NCBI GenBank assembly: GCA_032717465.1
Contig: JAVRFU010000129.1
Location: forward strand, 33,501 to 97,500
Origin: Coenobita brevimanus
Lineage: Eukaryota; Arthropoda; Malacostraca; Decapoda; Coenobitidae
Reading direction: 5' to 3'
Length of the DNA: 64,000 nucleotides
Positions 48,579-59,323 of the stretch are shown one piece after another (position 1 is the stretch's first letter; each line of letters opens with the position of its first letter). A program made the translations under genes and the position numbers. The notes under the pieces are model-generated. The model was not told the DNA's origin. It was given only the letters and a program-made list of their open reading frames with translations, and did no database searches.

Positions 48579-49801
48579 GGACAGGATACTCTTCTTAAGT
48601 GGGCGAATCGACTGAGAACACGATACTTCAGCTAAAATTGGGTATCAGTAAGTGAAATTCTTGCCCAGTATGGCTTGTAAAATTGCCCTGCTTTGAGGAA
48701 CACCAAAACATTGTCAACTTTCCATCTATTGAACTCTTTTTTATTTTTTCCATAGAGCCAAATATTCCCGAAAAAAGGACAAAACTTTTCCGCTAGGCAA
48801 GAAAACAGCACCATTATTTTTTCTCTCCTCAGCTGTTGTGCCGATCATGGCTTGTCGTGGTTTTTTTAAACTGTGGTGAAAGCTGTTTTCCAGTGGTACC
48901 AGATACTTGCCAAAACAACGACAAATGCTGCAGTAAAAAAAGGGCCACAAATTTACCCTTGCCCTCTCGGATGTGTTCTACAGCTAGTGAGTGGACACTT
49001 ATTACTTGATCATGCTATCTCAGTATCTCTCCTGTAACACCTTTTATAGCTCCAGCCGGATGCGAAAAGTCGACTTTTTTGCCTTGCAACAGGTTGACGT
49101 CATCATCAAGAACGAACACAAGCAACAGCGGACTCTTATCATCAGTATTTCTGGCCAGTACTAGCAAAATCAAAGTGGTTCCGTGCAAGTCTCACCGTTC
49201 CCATCATCACCCAAGGACAGTACTAACACAGTACCTTGCTTTAAGCTCACATCATCAATATACTACGTTGCAATACAGGAAGGTTAAAATCTCAGAGTGG
49301 TGTGGTACGGGACAGCCAAAGTTTGCCCACATTCCCTACCGGTTGTTGCAATGTGGGCTGTTACATGAACTATTTCTATGTGATAGCATTATGAAGTATA
49401 CAAGAAAAGAGTACGGGAAGGAAGGATATTCCCTGTCCGTGGGGAGGAAAGAGAAATACGCAAGATACGACGCAATGCTGGCTGAGAAATTCCGATGAAC
49501 TCTTGGTCATGGCTGTGCAGAATCAAATCATCAGTCATTATCATCATCATACACACGACCAGATTAAAGTGCTATGGCCAAATACCTTGCAACTAGCTAT
49601 GGGTCGACTTAATACCACATTGCTATAGGTCCACATCATCATTAAATCATCATCATCATCGTCATCACCATCATCATACTATCATCGACAATTTCAAAGC
49701 ACACTACCTTGCAATTGGCTGTGGGTCGAGTTGAGACCACTTGTCAATGGGGTCAGGTTGATTAGCCTGGCCAGAGCCGCCTCCGTCAGTGTCACCAGCC
49801 C
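48577..49801. repeat. Segmental repeat copy C, left part
   Basis: Matches 25,431-26,682 of copy A, but the CT run of A and B (25,590-25,626) is replaced by a short T-rich stretch near 48,737-48,750. It continues into the LINE insertion at the duplicated word AGCCC (49,797-49,801). Confidence 0.9.
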
Positions 49802-51108
49802 GTTCGTTCGTTCGTTCGTTCAAAGATTTTCCCCCCCTGTAGAGGGGACCGGGCCATATATTAGCCCAGTTGGTGGGTTATGGGCTGAGAGTAGTTGTTT
49901 GTTCAGTCTTTTTTTTTTTTTTTTTTTTTTTTAAGTTGGAGGGGGAGTGCTACGCACTACTTCAATGAGAGTGGGAAGGTGGGAGGTGGCAACAACTGTG
50001 GCGGCAGTGTTTCTAAGTGTGCTTTCAGGTTTTGCTTTAGTGTGGGACCGAGGGATGTCGGGGTTTGGGTATCGGGAGCTTGTTCTGATGCGGGAAGTGG
50101 CTGGACAGCGGAGGAGGTAATGTAGGAGTGGGTAGGGCGTGATCATTTTGCAGTGTGAGCATTCAGTGGTGGGGTCGTTATCTGTGGTGATAAGGTTACT
50201 CCGGCACATGTATCCCAGGCGAAGACGGTGTAGGCGCGTAAGTGTTTTGTTGTCAATGGATTTGGTAATTTTTAGTGGCTTGTATTGTGTGGCCATGGCA
50301 AACCACATGGCAGAAGGTGAGCCCAGTTGTACGTGTACTTGGTGATCTTCGCAGTTGAGAGTGAGCGCCTTCTGTTTTATGGTGCGCTTGATGTGGCTTA
50401 GGCTAGTTGAAATGTTGATGTCAATGTGAGGGTGTTCAATGGCGCTCTTTGCGATCTTGTCGGCTTTTTCATTTCCAGCTATGCCAACATGGCTGGGGAC
50501 CCAGTGAATGGTGATTGATCCTCCAGTGTCGTGGATTTTTTGGGCGGTGGCTAGGATGTCAAGAGGTTAATTGGATGTTGTCGGTATGGTGGGATCGTCG
50601 TAGCGTGTGGATAGCAGTTGCAGAGTCTGTGTGGATGATGACTGTGGATGCAGGGGCGTTGGCAAGGGCATCTGAAAGGGCGGCTGAGATGGCAGTCAGT
50701 TCAGCCTGTAGAGTGGAGGCTCCGTTGGTGATGCGAAAGCCACATGTTCTGTCTCCGCAGACGAAGGCAGCACCGGCTCTCGATGCAGCAACGGAGCCGT
50801 CAGTGTAGTAGGTGGTGGAGTTCAGTGGAGTGAGGAGGGCTATACGCTGGAGGTCCTCCTGACGGAGCTGTTGGATGGGAGTTTGGGCTTTGGTTGGTGA
50901 GTGAGGGAGAAGGAGATTTAACAATGGGGTGTTCCACGGTGGTTGTGGATGGTAGGACGAGCTGGGTGTGTCGGAGGCTTGTGTAATGAATGGGTTGAGT
51001 TCAAAGGTGTGAATGGCACGTGCAGCAGAGTGTACCCAGTTGTTGGATAGTACCTCGGGGTGAAGGTTGGATGCGGCTCTGAGCCGTGGCAGGAGAGGAA
51101 GAGGGGAT
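49802..51108 (-). mobile_element. RNase H-encoding non-LTR LINE, 5'-truncated, with TSD
   Basis: A 1,307-bp insertion in copy C. Comparison with the uninterrupted site in copy A (26,678-26,682) shows a 5-bp TSD, AGCCC, at 49,797-49,801 and 51,109-51,113. On the minus strand: end of ORF2 with RNase H, a 3' UTR containing a poly(A)-like stretch (T run near 49,909-49,932), hairpins at 49,851-49,867 and 49,831-49,847, AAATCTTTGAACG and a (GAAC)n tail. I/Jockey-group relatives carry RNase H in this position. Confidence 0.92.
49931..51100 (-). pseudogene. LINE ORF2 C-terminus: RNase H and CCHC motif
   Basis: RNase H landmarks in order: YYTDGS (first Asp), LQAELTAISAAL (Glu), VIIHTDSATAIHTL (Asp), then after a frameshift near 50,565, ITIHWVPSHVGIAGNEKADK (the H-x4-G-N-E-x-A-D motif). 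Downstream come LRLGYMCRSNLI and the zinc-knuckle-like CSHCKMITPYPLLHYLLRC. RT is absent because of 5' truncation. The minus-strand frame runs in from the flanking exon-like block, giving an accidental fusion. Confidence 0.9.
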
Positions 51109-51113
51109 AGCCC

Positions 51114-51962
51114 AGTCTCGGGGTCGGCGCTCCACTGGCCTGCCTGTAGACCCCCGCCACCGCCACCATCTCCCTCAGTCTTACCTCCGTCGCCAAGTCT
51201 CATCTCTTCCACCATCATCCTTGGACTTGAACCTCCTCTATTTGGAAGGTTCTCTGCTACCTTCTCAACCAGCTTGAAGGCTTGTACTCTTGTCGTAGCG
51301 AAAAAATTGTGTCTTGTCCTTATATCTGCCGGAATCGTATCATTATCCTTTCAGGTGAACCTCCTGTGTCTTGAAGGTTCTCTGCAACCTTCTCAACCAG
51401 CCTAAAGATGCTTCGTTGTAAAGAAATATACTAATGGAGTTTTAGTTACTTCTGCCGGAATGGTATCACACAATCGTCCTAAGCACTGATGCCGTCCCTC
51501 ATTATCACGGAGCTAACAGGATCATCGACACTCAGAAAATGTTAGGTAAATTCACTGTTCTATTCCAGAAAAATACACTGCATGTAAACCATAAGGCTTT
51601 GAGCTGGGACCTCTGCAGGAGGGAAGGGGACTGGGTGAGACTTCTTCAGGGGGTGAAGGAGGTTTTTGAGACTTCTGGAGGAGGAGTAGGCCACTGAATG
51701 AGACTTGTAGGTGCTCAAGGAAGCTTTTGAGACTTTCGCAGGAGGGGAAAAATACTGCTGTAGGTGCTCAAGGAGGCTTTTGAGACTTGTGAACAAGGGG
51801 AAGGAGGCTTCGAGGTGAGACTTCTGCAGGAGAGTAAGGAACCGAACCACTAACACAGCCGCGACACTCTGTCCCTGGAGGGAGTGACAGGGGCGTCCGT
51901 CCTCTCTTAGCTCACTCGCGGTCCACACTGACTCCATTCACCACTGCGCTCCCTCGGCCCTC
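51114..51962 (-). repeat. Segmental repeat copy C, right part
   Basis: Matches 26,683-27,534 nearly base for base, including the exon-like block and the GAGACTTCTGCAGG-type tandem units. Similarity ends at GCTCCCTCGGCCCT. Confidence 0.92.
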
Positions 51963-52503
51963 TCTCTAGACTTGGAGAATTGACGGCTAGGATGCTGGGT
52001 CGACATACATTTATAATCATTCTTTTGCCTTATCAACGTTCTCTGTCTCAACCAGAGTTTAGGACTGCTTACTTAATCCTTTGTCTTCACTTATATAACC
52101 ACCAAACGTTTCACAATAAGGCAAGTTAATATTAAAAAGGAAAAACATAAAACTAACACATAAAGGTGGGTTTAGCTGAGCTTGAGAATAAATTGGTTTT
52201 GGGATAAATAATTACACTGAGAAAGAGTGTCTGAGAAAGAGGTGGATCTGATTAGTATGGTAATAATGAGACAGCTTTAGGGTAGTCTATGGATAATTAA
52301 GATAGAAGATAAATAATAACTAAGAGAATAAATAGGAACTTCGATAATTATATGGTAAATGGGGGGTTTGTCTTAACATGGAAATAAATAAACAGGTTTG
52401 TGGGTTGGAGAAACAGAGGGCAGGACACACCAAACAAAACCTTGCTAGTTTTATCACGGGGTTCATCTCATCACTAAATAGCCTTAAACATGTCTCCCTA
52501 GCC

Positions 52504-52506
<3 letters not shown>
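51963..52506. other. Unique AT-rich sequence
   Basis: No gene or repeat recognised. Confidence 0.5.
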
Positions 52507-52563
<57 letters not shown>

Positions 52564-52685
52564 CAGGTAGGTAGGTAGTTAGGAAGACAGGCAAGCACGC
52601 AGGGACACAGGTAAGTGGGTAGGTAATTAGGTAGGCAGACAGGCAGGCACACAGGCAGGTAAGCAGGTAGGCAAGTTAGTCCATC
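52507..52685. repeat. (TG)n then AGGTAGGCAGG-type repeat
   Basis: TG run to about 52,560, then about 120 bp of AGGTAGGTAGG-like, CAGGCAAGCA-like and GACACAGGTAAG-like words. Confidence 0.9.
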
Positions 52686-52981
52686 CTAAACCTAAACTGA
52701 ATCGTTTAAATGTAATCTCTTCGAAAGGACTAAGAATTATGACCAAGGCGCCTGATACACTGTTGGTAACGAGTACTGTGCCATCTCAAGTCAGTCACGA
52801 GGCTATAAAAATATCACCCAATTCTCCTCTCAGCAACATACAGGGGAAGAGGCTTGATAACTGGGCACTGGTCGAGGGAGGTAGTGATTTGAGGTGCCAG
52901 TCATCGGTGTTGGTTAGTGATGTTACGGGAGCTAGTTTGGTGATGAAGCAGAACTGCCTCAAGAACACGAACACGATAACG

Positions 52982-52982
<1 letters not shown>

Positions 52983-53022
<40 letters not shown>
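52983..53022. repeat. (CA)n microsatellite
   Basis: CA run of 40 bp. 53,023-53,795 is unique apart from (CT)n at 53,493-53,513. Confidence 0.95.
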
Positions 53023-53025
<3 letters not shown>

Positions 53026-53803
53026 ATAACCTCAGATGTGTCCTTTCCATATGCCTACAGACTTATGCCTCACCCTTTATAATGAGGAGGACCTTAAGTC
53101 GAAGAGGCTGTGTATTTCAAGTGTACAATTTTCCTGCTTGGAATGATTATAACCACTGATGCTACCGGCTCTAAGTACAGGCTTGCGAGGATCCTAAGTG
53201 ATTTGCCTGATAAGGGAAATTACAATGAGGAAAAGAATTAATGAAGGTAGGAGTGTGGAGGATATAAATGGGGGAAAGAATAAATGAAAGTAGGGAAAAG
53301 GAAAATATAAAAATAAAAATATAAACTGAGATGACATGAGAGAAAAGTGATACCATGCCTTTTGCTGATAGGAAATTCCAGCACCTTATTACATGGACTG
53401 AGGTAGCGAAAGGGAACTGGTCAAAGTTTTCCATTTTCTACTTACAAAATGCTGCGGTAAAGGACGCACGCACGCACACACTCACTCACCCACTCTCTCT
53501 CTCTCTCTCTCTCAAACGAAAAAAAAAGATGCACAATTAACTTATATGTCATGCCAGAACACAAAATGTATTGTATCACCGAAAACTCAAGAACGGTAGA
53601 TTTTACAGCCAATAAACTGGAAGGGAAGTCTCAAAGAAATCGTTTTATTGCCCAGACGAAACACCTACAGCTTTTGATTGTGCCTTGAGGACCCGAGACC
53701 AATTTAAGAGACCGAGGTGGACCAGAATACTAAGAAAGTGTATCGCCTTTAATATGAGAGACTTTGGAGACGAGAGATGTAGGAGAGGGCTTGAGATGAG
53801 AGG

Positions 53804-54087
53804 CACCTCCGTATTAAGAGGGGAGCCCAAGGGGCCCGGGCCCTGGGCCACCCACCAAGAGGGGGCCTCCCACCAGAGCAACTTGTGTTCATTTCATTTC
53901 GTGTTTATGCATTACATATTACAGCATTGGATGAATAGTCCCCGTTCAGTATTTCCTAACTAAAAGTGTCCTATTTATATATTAGGATTTAGGTTACCAG
54001 TCTGTGGTGTATGCCATTGGGGGAGTTGGAAAGGGGACCTCCCTTCCAAGCGGGCCCCGGGCCTCCCACATGCTTAATCCAGCCGTG
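53804..54087. mobile_element. hAT-type non-autonomous DNA transposon
   Basis: A 284-bp element bounded by imperfect TIRs: left CACCTCCGTATTAAGAGG then GGAGCCCAAGGGGCCCGGG, right (reverse complement) CACGGCTGGATTAAGCATG then TGGGAGGCCCGGGGCCCG. It is flanked by an exact 8-bp duplication, ATGAGAGG, at 53,796-53,803 and 54,088-54,095. An 8-bp TSD is diagnostic of hAT elements. The GGATTAAG and GGGGCCC end words resemble common animal hAT termini (recalled). No transposase is encoded. Confidence 0.85.
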
Positions 54088-54464
54088 ATGAGAGGATTAC
54101 TATTTCAATACGAGAGGCCTTTGGATAGGAGTGAAGCAAGACAAGGAAACTTCAGGTCAGAAAATTATCTATTTCAATACGAGAAACTGTGGAGGGGAGT
54201 GAAGTTAGAGAGGAAGGGTTGAGGTGAGAAAAGGGGGCGTGAGTTGCAGAGAAGGTCGCCATATGGAGGAGGAAAGGGTGACATGGAGGTGATTCATTTG
54301 TGGTCACCCCTGACGGGATTAAGGCATCTGGTGACAGACAGGTAGACAGTTAGATTGATTGACTGACTGACTGATTGATTGATAAGTTAAGTTTGTATGG
54401 AAGACGTAAATTTGGACCAGCTTAAAGTGAATGTACAGTAGAAATGGATGGTCGAAGTAGGTAT

Positions 54465-54594
54465 CTATCTATCTATCTATCTATATACCTAGGCTGCTTC
54501 CCCCAAGGAAAGGGAGGTAGCCGAGACAGGACGACACACTCCCCATTTACTCATCCATTCAAACACATTCATTCGCATCTTAGCCCCAAGGGGA
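54465..54594 (-). mobile_element. SINE-like element (TAGA-tail family), truncated, with TSD
   Basis: A 130-bp copy with a (TAGA)n tail on the minus strand, flanked by an exact 11-bp TSD, GAAGTAGGTAT, at 54,454-54,464 and 54,595-54,605. Body matches 9,783-9,892 and 60,848 onward. Confidence 0.88.
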
Positions 54595-55000
54595 GAAGTA
54601 GGTATACAGGACAAAAATCTACCAAGTGAAGGTGAAGGTAATACAGAAATGGGTCGGAGACGTATGTATGAAGGACGAGAAAATGAACCAGGAGGTATAT
54701 GTATGAAGGACGAAAATAATGGGCCAGGTTATTGTGAAAGACCTATAATTATCACAGTATAAAAAACAAGGAATCAATAAGCTTCAAGTACTGAGATACA
54801 AGTCCTTCAAGTCTAGAGAGAAGCCATAAACCACACACAGAGGCCAATTAAGGAAACTCGCCAATGAACGAGCAAGATGATGACCATAACCATTTTCGTA
54901 ATAACTTTCCTTGTATATCTTGCACGTAGGTGGGTTTGTACAACTTTAAGATGTGGAAACTGATTAGCTTGCGTGTAGATGTGTGTAGGGGGGGTGTGCG

Positions 55001-56244
55001 TTGTTGTTGTTGAGATTCGTCCATTTTATTATGAAAATGGACCCGGGCTCAGGGTGGAGAGCCCGCCAGAGTTATCAGAGATGTCAGTGGAGCAGCCTCT
55101 ACGAGGAACTGCTGGGGCTGGTTAGTTTGGAAAATAAGGATACGTCTGTCTGTTTTAGACGGCCTAGGAGAATGTCGGGATTAAAGGCCGACTTTACGAT
55201 GTTGGAAATTTCTGCCTTGCTGAGGGTGTCGTTATAGCTGAGGTCAGGTTCAGAAGCGTGTGGAGTAGTGCCTTCAGGATCTATCTCGGCAGGTGGCGGT
55301 GGTTTAGGCTGTTTCTTCCTCTACCTCTTCTTGTTCGATGTCGGTGGTGGGGAGGGAGAGGTACATGCCTCCTCGGTGGCCTGGAGGTTCACGACAGCAT
55401 CAGGTGGTGAGGGGGAGGTGTGGTCGCTTTCTTCCTGTAGGATGGAAAAGACAGGAGAGGCGACCCTTCCCTCAGCTGCTGACGGCGGGCGGTGATCATC
55501 GGCGGTGTCGATGTCCATGGGCGGGGCAGAGGTAGTGCAGGAGGAGGCAGTCGCTCTGTTAAGAGGAGCGTCAAGCTGCAGCTTTTTCCGCGGTGTTGTG
55601 CGGGGTCTAGGAGGCTGCAGCGAGGTCGTGTGACGCTCCTGACGAGGGGTTGGCCGAGCATCACGAGCGAAGCTCTGAGGGATGACAAGGTGTGGCAGCC
55701 AGTTCTTCTCGAAGATTTCGGGGAGTAGAACGAGCATAGCTGCCTTGTCATCGCCACAGAAAGCCTTCGCCGTCGCGATGCACATGGCGAAAATGGTATC
55801 CACATCCTCAGGACATCGGGGATCCCCAGGCCGGCGCCCCTGGGCCGTGGGGCGCCGCCGTGCATTGGCAAAGCCTTGCACAGCTGCACCTCCCGGTCCA
55901 GTGACGTCTCTAGCCTCGGGACCCTTCGGTGTCTGGTGAATGTGGAACTCCACTGTCTCGCCCTGGCGTAACGAGAGCGAGGGGCGCAGAGAAGAGGTAG
56001 CAGCGATCGCTGAGCGATGCACAAATACATCGACGCCAGTATCGTGGCGCCGGATGAACCCGTACTTCGCCCTGATGCTGTACCACTTCACGGTGCCGGT
56101 GATGGTGATTGTCTGCACTCCTCCTTCAGGCTCAGTACTGCTATGCTTAGCCCCCCCTCAACGGGTCGTAGGCTGGAGCAGTAGTAGACGAGGCCATGAT
56201 GAGGAGAGGAGATGTTGCTGCCACCGCTGCTGGACGAGGAATTC
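55001..56244 (-). mobile_element. CSD retroposon, copy 3 (probably full-length, with TSD)
   Basis: A 1,244-bp insertion bounded by a 12-bp duplication with one mismatch: GGGGGGTGTGCG (54,989-55,000) and GGGGGGTGCGCG (56,245-56,256). On the minus strand: a 47-nt leader, one ORF (56,197 to 55,099), a ~95-nt 3' UTR with two perfect hairpins (GGGCTC/GAGCCC at 55,045-55,064; GTCCATTTT/AAAATGGAC at 55,019-55,042) and a (CAA)4 tail (55,001-55,012). Same architecture as copy 2 but a clearly different subfamily. Confidence 0.88.
55099..56197 (-). pseudogene. Y-box-like cold-shock domain protein, second subfamily
   Basis: ATG at 56,195-56,197 gives MASSTTAPAYDPLRG, the same leader motif (DPLRG) as copy 2. 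One extra G in the run at 56,152-56,158 then shifts the frame. The open part (from 56,118) starts just before the domain: TITGTVKWYSIRAKYGFIRR, DTGVDVFVH, ETVEFHI and GPEARDVTGPGG. The conserved block follows (AMCIATAKAFCGDDKAAMLV, LLPEIFEKNWLPHLVIPQSF), then PRTTPRKKLQLDAPLNRA and a Pro/Ser/Thr linker. One in-frame TAG lies at 55,321-55,323; the frame then stays open to TAG at 55,099-55,101. The C-terminal domain of copies 1 and 2 is not recognisable here. About 365 aa. Confidence 0.82.
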
Positions 56245-56499
56245 GGGGGGTGCGCGCTCAAGGAAAGGGGGGGGAGGTCATGTAATCTACTAGTGTTTGC
56301 ACTTTGCTCATAAAAACACACTACAGAACTAATATATGATGTTACAGCAGACCAACGTACATATCACTGCTATTTAACCATCAATATACTTTCAGCTGGA
56401 GATCCATGGTCGCTCAGTGAAAGCGTTTTTGTTTCGTGATCTGTTTTTAGGGTAACTCAAACCAAGGCGGCCATTTAAAGAGAATCCTGATATTAAGTA

Positions 56500-56745
56500 T
56501 TTTCATGTGGAGTCAAAATTCTCTGCCAGCCTTGCGTCCTACTTTCCGTATTTCTCACTCTTGCCAAATGAGAGTATCGTTCCTTCTGATACCTTTCTCT
56601 TGTGTGTTTCATATTGCTATCACAAGAAACTTGTTCATGTGGCACCCTTCCATTGCCTCAACTGGCAGATAGGTGTTGGAGGCTTTTTGCTCACGGACAT
56701 ACTTGCATATGTGATCACCCTGTCGGTTCATAATGCAGACTGACG
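56500..56745 (+). repeat. Repeat R2-related fragment
   Basis: Resembles the minus strand of 26,164-26,380 (and copies in B and C) at both DNA and translated level (SYCYHKKLVHVA vs SYCYHIEIVHVT). Orientation of any original gene is unclear. Confidence 0.5.
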
Positions 56746-56774
56746 GGATGAATCATTATAACACATTTACGTAT

Positions 56775-57110
56775 CACTCTCACTACAGACACCCATCACC
56801 ATTTGTGCTTCTGTGTTGCGTGCCTAACCTTGTAAGACTTAAGGCTTCCCAATGTGAGAGACATTAACCTGGTCCATATACTGTAACTGAGCAAAAACAA
56901 CATTCAATTAGACTTGCGTAATACTAGAGCTGTCCCGAACTGCAGAGGGTTAATATTGGATCTGGCGTCATTCTCACTACAGAAACCCATCACCATTTGT
57001 GCTTCACCAGTATGTTGCGTGCGGAGGCTTGTATGGCTAGAGGCTTTACTATGTGTGAGGCATTTAGCCGGCCCATAAAATCCAGCAAAAACAATATTCG
57101 ATTACCTTCC
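56775..57110. repeat. ~192-bp tandem duplication, two diverged units
   Basis: Units at about 56,775-56,920 and 56,967-57,110 share ACCCATCACCATTTGTGCTT, GTTGCGTGC and CAGCAAAAACAATATTCGATT-like words. Confidence 0.75.
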
Positions 57111-57280
57111 GTCAAAGGACTCGTAACACTGAGGCGGGAATCGGTCATATACTGATGCAAATCGTCCCGAGTGTGAAGTATGGGATAAAAATTGGATGGG
57201 GAAATACTCGTTTCATTTAGCTGGATTCTGGGTAAGCTTTCATAAGGAAGATAAACAGTAAAATTATGGTGTATTCGCTG

Positions 57281-57562
57281 CTGTATATAGAGAAAGACCA
57301 AAAGCAGAGTACAGAATCCCACTTGCAACATTCTGCCCCAAGACTTCTTCAGGAACAACACCAGTAGACAGTGCTTCACTATTTAAATTGACCTAAGCCT
57401 GAATGGTGACCAGAACACAAGTACACAATCCTGCACTACCAGTCAGGCTTGGGTCTGTTTAAGGAGTGGAGTGTTGTCCAGTAATGATGTTCCTGAAGAA
57501 GCTTTGTGGGCGAAACGTTGACATAAACTGGTTCCTGTACTCTGCTTTTGGCCTTCCTTCGA
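57281..57562. repeat. Inverted repeat with CTGAAGAAG...GAAACG motif
   Basis: Left arm 57,281-57,365 and right arm 57,483-57,562 are inverted copies. The right arm reads GTTCCTGAAGAAGCTTTG, TGGGCGAAACGTTG and CTGTACTCTGCTTTTGG; the reverse complement of the left reads GTTCCTGAAGAAGTCTTG, GGGCAGAATGTTG and CTGTACTCTGCTTTTGG. The arms are separated by about 115 bp, so the transcript could fold back. Confidence 0.75.
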
Positions 57563-57982
57563 GTATTAATATTGTTGCTGTCTTTGCTGCTTCCTGAACT
57601 TTGATGAATAGTCGTGGAGAAGGAAGACGTGTTTCTGAGCTCTCCTCTAGCTGCAGGGTTGCCTCACCGGCGTTAGCTTTTTCTTTTTTTTCGCCACTAG
57701 GGCGTTTTTCAATAAAGTTAGGTTAGCTAGACCTCATTTTCCTCCCTAGCCTTAGTAGATATAGTAGGTGTCTATATCTAATTATTGAGATTGCCTTTGC
57801 TTACTCACTTCTGGAGTGTACCCCCAACTGATCGCTCTGGGGTGTGAGTCACACACAGGCGCGTCCTCCCGAGAGTGGTTTGAGAGGGTAATTTCAGCCT
57901 AGGTGGGTCTTCCCCAGGTACTTTGCCTCTTGGTCGTTTTTCTCTCTCTTCCCACTTCCCCTTCACGGGGGAAGTGGTAGCT

Positions 57983-59313
57983 ATGACGGACGCCCCTACT
58001 GCCTTCCCCCCCTTCAGGGAGGGAGGTAGTCCTGACGACATCCCTACCGTGATTAACCGGCCCCAGACTGACGGACGCCAGACTCGTTCCCCGCTTGACA
58101 TACCTGTAAATAACGCGACCTTCGTAACGCTTCATGCACTAGGTTCCACTCCCCTGTCCAGACTCAATCCCTTCATTGTCAAGAAGGTGATTGACCACTG
58201 TGCGGGAGAGGTGGAACAAGTAAAAACACTTGGAAATGGGGACCTCCTAGTAAAGACATTCAACTCAGCTCAGGTTAAAGACTTGCTAAAGCTGCGCAAG
58301 TTTCACTGTCATGATATCGAAGCCAAGATCCCAACATCCATGAATTCCTGCAAGGGTGTTATCACTTGCAGGGATCTCATGGTGATGAGTGAGGAAGAGA
58401 TCATACAGGAACTTGCTCAGCAGGATGTAATTGATGCCAGATTCATCACTCGTTATCAGGAAGGCGTAAGGATGAAGACAGCCACTGTTGTCCTCACTTT
58501 TGGCAAAGTTTTTCTACCTACAAATGTCAAAGTAGGATATGAAATTGTAAATGTAAGACCGTACATCCCGAATCCCCTTCGTTGTTCAAAATGTCAGCTC
58601 TATGGACATCATGAAAAGGCTTGTCGGGCTTCCAACATCGTGTGTGGCAAGTGTGCGGCTGTAAGTCACTCTGCTGACAACTGTACATCCGAGACTGAGT
58701 GCTGCTTTCACTGCCAGGATGCTCACTCCACTTCCTCGAGGGTTTGTCCCAAGTGGAAGGAGGAGAAAGAGGTCTGCACTGAGAAAGCGACTGAGGGCAT
58801 TTCCTTTAACGATGCAAGGAAGAAGGTGAAGGAGTTGCATGCAACTCCCAAGTCTAATATCTCCTATGCATCGGCGGTTGTGTCCCGTCCCGTGATGTGC
58901 ACCGTTGAGACACAGACTGACCTAACATTCGCTTCTCATGCCCCACGCCCTCCTCTCAGTCTAAGCCTCATGTACGTTCCAACTTTCTTACGGATATCCC
59001 TGTTGCTACATCATACTCTTAGGCTGCCGCTGCTCCTTCGCAGTGAGTGCGGCCAAAACAGAAGCCTGACAAGTCTGACAAAATTAATTTGACCACCCTC
59101 ACTAAGCAGTCACGTCCTCATGTCCTTCCCGCTCCTGGTCCAGCAAGGGAGAGAAAGAATAGCTCTTCCTCGGTGGAGTCTGGGAGCCTTATCACTGATG
59201 AAAATATGGAAGTCTCCATGAACAAGAACCGGGAAAGGTCCCCCGGTAGCCACTCGCGTGGACGCGGGGGGCATAAAAAGACTAAGCACACTGGCCCCCC
59301 ACGAAAATCTTAA
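57983..59313 (+). pseudogene. LINE ORF1 (gag-like) with three zinc knuckles
   Basis: Start chosen at ATG 57,983 (MTDAPTAFPPF); an in-frame upstream ATG exists at 57,923. RNA-binding gag-like core at about residues 50-210, then a CCHC cluster: CSKCQLYGHHEKAC, CGKCAAVSHSADNC and CFHCQDAHSTSSRVC. A coiled or basic stretch and a SYASAV motif follow. A frameshift near 58,950 and at least one stop before about 59,047 precede the end (SHSRGRGGHKKTK) at 59,313. Nucleocapsid-type role by family. Confidence 0.88.
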
Positions 59314-59323
59314 ACCGCCGCAT

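Noticed and set aside
50559..51218. Fusion protein joining the exon-like block to RNase H
   Set aside because: The join is at a LINE insertion site with a TSD, and the LINE frame itself is broken at about 50,565; accidental read-through.
57491..57525. Confident hammerhead ribozyme call
   Set aside because: Core spacing has an extra base, stem II relies on G-U pairs, and stems I and III could not be drawn convincingly.
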